Shown piece after piece: positions 56,444-58,406 of a DNA stretch of 58,406 bases. Below the pieces are notes generated by a model that saw only the letters and a list, made by a program, of their open reading frames with translations, was not told the origin of the DNA and did not search any database. The position numbers were made by a program, and so were the translations under genes. Position 1 is the stretch's first letter. Every line of letters starts with the position of its first letter. The DNA lies in assembly GCF_002023715.1 (NCBI RefSeq), contig NZ_MAHX01000019.1, forward strand, positions 1-58,406. The letters are read 5' to 3'. Origin of the DNA: Elizabethkingia occulta. Lineage in GTDB: Bacteria; Bacteroidota; Bacteroidia; Flavobacteriales; Weeksellaceae.

Positions 56444-57308
56444 ATACCTTTTCATAGCTTTGGTAATGGCTCAGGTTTCCTTTGCACAGGAAGTCCGGAC
56501 CTTGAAGCTAAAGCCTTTTGAAAAGACTGTTATTTCTGATACACTAAAAGAAAGTTCGGGTTTAAGCATTATAAAAGGAAAGTTGTTAAGCTTTAATGAT
56601 AGTGGTAATCCTGCTGAAATCTATGAACTGAATCCAAATAACGGAAGCATTGGCAAAACCTATAAAACCAATACTGTAAACATAGATTGGGAAGCAATAA
56701 CCAATGACGGCGAAAATATCTATGTAGGTGATTTTGGCAATAATCTGGGAAACAGGAAGGATCTCACTATTTATAAGATTCCTTTCAGCCCGGAAGCTGA
56801 AAACCTGACATATACTTCCAAAATTAATTTCTTCTATCCGGAACAACAAGATTTTTCTTCCCAAAACAGGAATAATGATTTCGATGCAGAAGCCATGATT
56901 TTCCTGAATGGAAAGATCCATCTGTTCACCAAAGAGTGGAAGAGCAAATCAGTATCTCATTATATTATAGATCCAACCACCGAAACCCTGCAACCTGCAC
57001 AAAAAACTGAATCTTATCAATCAGATTTTGTAGTGACAGATGCTACTTACTATCAGGGAAAACTATACCTTATTGGCTATACCAAAGGAGCTAACGTTTA
57101 TTTGTTATCATGTGAAGAAACAGCACCGGGGGTATTCTTTAGTGGTAAAATACAGAAGTACTTTTTGGGGATGGCCACACGCTTTGGACAAATAGAAGGC
57201 CTTACGGCTACAGAAGAGGGATTGTATATTTCCGGAGAGCAATTCAAATTTAAAATCATTAATGCCAGACAACGTTTATATTTCTTACCGTTTAAAGAAC
57301 TTAATTGA
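56433..57308 (+). CDS. Exported beta-propeller-like protein of unknown function
   Basis: 291 aa with a signal peptide cut near SFAQE (about residue 18). The rest is rich in short beta strands and Asp/Gly turns: LSFNDSGNPAEIYELNP, IYVGDFGNNLGNRKDL, KLYLIGYTKGAN, GLYISGEQF, consistent with a SdiA-regulated or 7-blade propeller fold; this is a visual impression. The start is a GTG, overlapping rlmN by 11 nt; the next ATG is too far downstream to keep the signal peptide. No enzyme motif is seen. Confidence 0.7.
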   Translation: MKFKYLFIALVMAQVSFAQEVRTLKLKPFEKTVISDTLKESSGLSIIKGKLLSFNDSGNPAEIYELNPNNGSIGKTYKTNTVNIDWEAITNDGENIYVGDFGNNLGNRKDLTIYKIPFSPEAENLTYTSKINFFYPEQQDFSSQNRNNDFDAEAMIFLNGKIHLFTKEWKSKSVSHYIIDPTTETLQPAQKTESYQSDFVVTDATYYQGKLYLIGYTKGANVYLLSCEETAPGVFFSGKIQKYFLGMATRFGQIEGLTATEEGLYISGEQFKFKIINARQRLYFLPFKELN

Positions 57309-57309
57309 T

Positions 57310-57317
57310 TATATTTG
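57310..57317 (+). promoter_or_regulatory. Candidate -7 element of the polyprenyl synthase gene
   Basis: TATATTTG, full match, 43 nt before the GTG start. No TTG at the -33 distance. Confidence 0.4.
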
Positions 57318-57360
57318 TGTTTCGAAAATTTAACATCATCCAGATTTAACCAGCGATCCA

Positions 57361-58338
57361 GTGGCTAATATTGTAGAGGAAATCAAAAGTCCGATAAAAG
57401 AAAACATGAAACTTTTTGAAAAGAAGTTTTATGAATCTATGAAAAGTAATGTTTCATTATTGGATAAAGTGACGCAGTTTATTGTAACCACCAAAGGAAA
57501 ACAAATGCGTCCTATGTTTGTATTTCTGTGTGCTAATCTGGTAGGAGAGGTAAACGAGAAAACCTACCGTGGAGCTTCCATGATAGAGCTTATTCACACC
57601 GCAACTCTGGTACACGATGATGTGGTGGATGAATCTTTCAAACGCCGTAATTTTTTCTCTATCAATGCACTTTGGAAAAACAAAATCGCTGTTTTAGTAG
57701 GTGATTATCTACTTTCGAAAAGTGTATTGCTTTCCACGGATAATAAAGATTTCGATTTACTGGCAGTAATTTCCAGAACAATAAGGGAAATGGCAGAAGG
57801 AGAACTTCTTCAGCTGGAAAAAGCTCGTAAACTGGATATTACGGAAGATGTTTATTACGAAATTATCCGTCAGAAAACCGCTACACTTATTGCCGCTTGT
57901 TGCGAGGTTGGTGTCCGTTCTAATAATGTAGATGAAGAAATTGCTCTAAAAATGAAGGAGTTTGGTACTTATACCGGAATGGCCTTTCAGATTAAAGATG
58001 ATTTATTCGATTATCTGAGCAGCAACATTATAGGTAAGCCTGTAGGAATTGATATTCAGGAGAAGAAAATGACATTGCCGTTAATCTATACCCTGAGAAC
58101 AGCTGATCCGGAGAAGCGTAAATATTTTTTTGAAACAATCAAACGTCATAATAAAAAGCCAAAACGCGTTAAAGAACTTATTGAGTTCGTGAAAACTTCA
58201 GGTGGCCTTCATTATGCTATTGGTGTTATGGAAGACTTCCAACAAAAAGCTATAGATATTCTGGATACTTTCCCGGATTCTGAAGCAAAGAAATCTTTAC
58301 GCCTGATGCTGGATTACGTTATCGACCGTAAATTCTAA
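57361..58338 (+). CDS. Polyprenyl diphosphate synthase (trans-prenyltransferase)
   Basis: Chain-elongating prenyltransferase that builds the long all-trans prenyl tail of menaquinone (and possibly other lipids) from IPP, cytosolic. FARM motif DDVVDE (about 80-85) and SARM motif DDLFDY (about 218-223) are intact, with MRPMFVFL and KTATLIAACCEVG as further blocks. 325 aa. The residue 5 positions before FARM is small-side-chain type (ATLVHDD), which favours long products; chain length is not certain. Start codon is a GTG. It begins 52 nt after the previous gene. Confidence 0.93.
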   Translation: MANIVEEIKSPIKENMKLFEKKFYESMKSNVSLLDKVTQFIVTTKGKQMRPMFVFLCANLVGEVNEKTYRGASMIELIHTATLVHDDVVDESFKRRNFFSINALWKNKIAVLVGDYLLSKSVLLSTDNKDFDLLAVISRTIREMAEGELLQLEKARKLDITEDVYYEIIRQKTATLIAACCEVGVRSNNVDEEIALKMKEFGTYTGMAFQIKDDLFDYLSSNIIGKPVGIDIQEKKMTLPLIYTLRTADPEKRKYFFETIKRHNKKPKRVKELIEFVKTSGGLHYAIGVMEDFQQKAIDILDTFPDSEAKKSLRLMLDYVIDRKF

Positions 58339-58382
58339 TTTTTCTATAATTTATAAATCAAATAGTATAATCTATTAATGTT

Positions 58383-58406
58383 GAGCTCTTCGACTACGCT
58401 CAGAGT
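58383..58406. repeat. Fragment of a dispersed Flavobacteria-type repeat at the window edge
   Basis: GAGCTCTTCGACTACGCTCAGAGT, cut by the window end, reads like the GCTCAGAGTGA and CTTCGA blocks in the repeat at 24498-24667. Confidence 0.4.

Noticed and set aside
1-58406. CRISPR arrays, tRNA genes, rRNA genes, prophage or integrase genes
   Set aside because: No regularly spaced repeats, cloverleaf-like sequences or phage/transposase proteins were seen; a tRNAscan or Infernal run would settle the RNA genes.

Overview
The window looks like chromosomal DNA of a Bacteroidota, most likely family Weeksellaceae (Elizabethkingia/Chryseobacterium type). The evidence is low GC content, near absence of Shine-Dalgarno sequences, and repeated promoters of the flavobacterial form TTG-N18..23-TAnnTTTG whose -7 element ends about 16-25 nt before the start codon. 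Gene content agrees: three outer-membrane beta-barrel paralogues, cytoplasmic-membrane sensor kinases, lipoproteins and a branched-chain-type E2. The genus is an inference. No tRNA, rRNA, CRISPR array, insertion sequence or prophage was seen.

Layout. 1-3.1 kb: a small basic protein, a 2-oxoacid dehydrogenase E2 and lipB. 3.3-10.9 kb: a metal-efflux island, with an OmpR-type regulator and sensor kinase followed by a TolC/adaptor/RND operon of the divalent-cation (CzcA) class. 11-13.7 kb: a reverse-strand operon of lipoprotein, DUF4180 protein and GNAT-nitrilase fusion. 13.9-16.5 kb: an NtrC-like regulator without a DNA-binding domain, coupled to a MATE exporter. 16.6-20.3 kb: a TPR sensor kinase, a NarL-type regulator and two small exported proteins that appear to form one regulatory unit. 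20.4-25.4 kb: small cytosolic genes (DUF1905 protein, DUF4303 protein, VOC protein, Crp/Fnr regulator, YggS, MmcQ, Sir2) with MITE-like repeats between them. 25.4-33 kb: a GH16 and a GH5 glycosidase flanking acyl-CoA ligase and acyl-CoA dehydrogenase. 33.1-38.2 kb: an AraC regulator followed by a TolC/HlyD/MFS tripartite drug-efflux operon. 38.3-49.6 kb: a methyltransferase, a membrane protein, metG, three porin-like paralogues, aroB, proline dehydrogenase and priA. 49.7-58.3 kb: a DacB-type PBP, kbl, two MORN-like lipoproteins with a mismatch glycosylase, queA, rlmN, an exported beta-propeller-like protein and a polyprenyl diphosphate synthase.

The coding content is mostly recognisable; the less expected signals are regulatory. 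(1) The TPR-kinase/NarL operon and the exported-protein pair just downstream share a palindrome, CCTAA-N2-TTAGG, in their upstream regions; the downstream promoter also has a palindrome inside its -33/-7 spacer and a 10-C run nearby. This is the best candidate for an undescribed signalling unit. (2) The three porin paralogues carry sigma-54-like elements, TTGGCA(C/T)T-N4-TTG, in place of the usual promoter. (3) The metal-efflux operon is preceded by four TTAAG/A repeats at exact 11-bp spacing. (4) A CRP-like palindrome overlaps the promoter of the VOC gene next to a Crp/Fnr gene. (5) Two TTCTA-N6-TAGAA palindromes bracket the promoter of the MORN-like lipoprotein operon. All of these were read by eye and need genome-wide motif searches.
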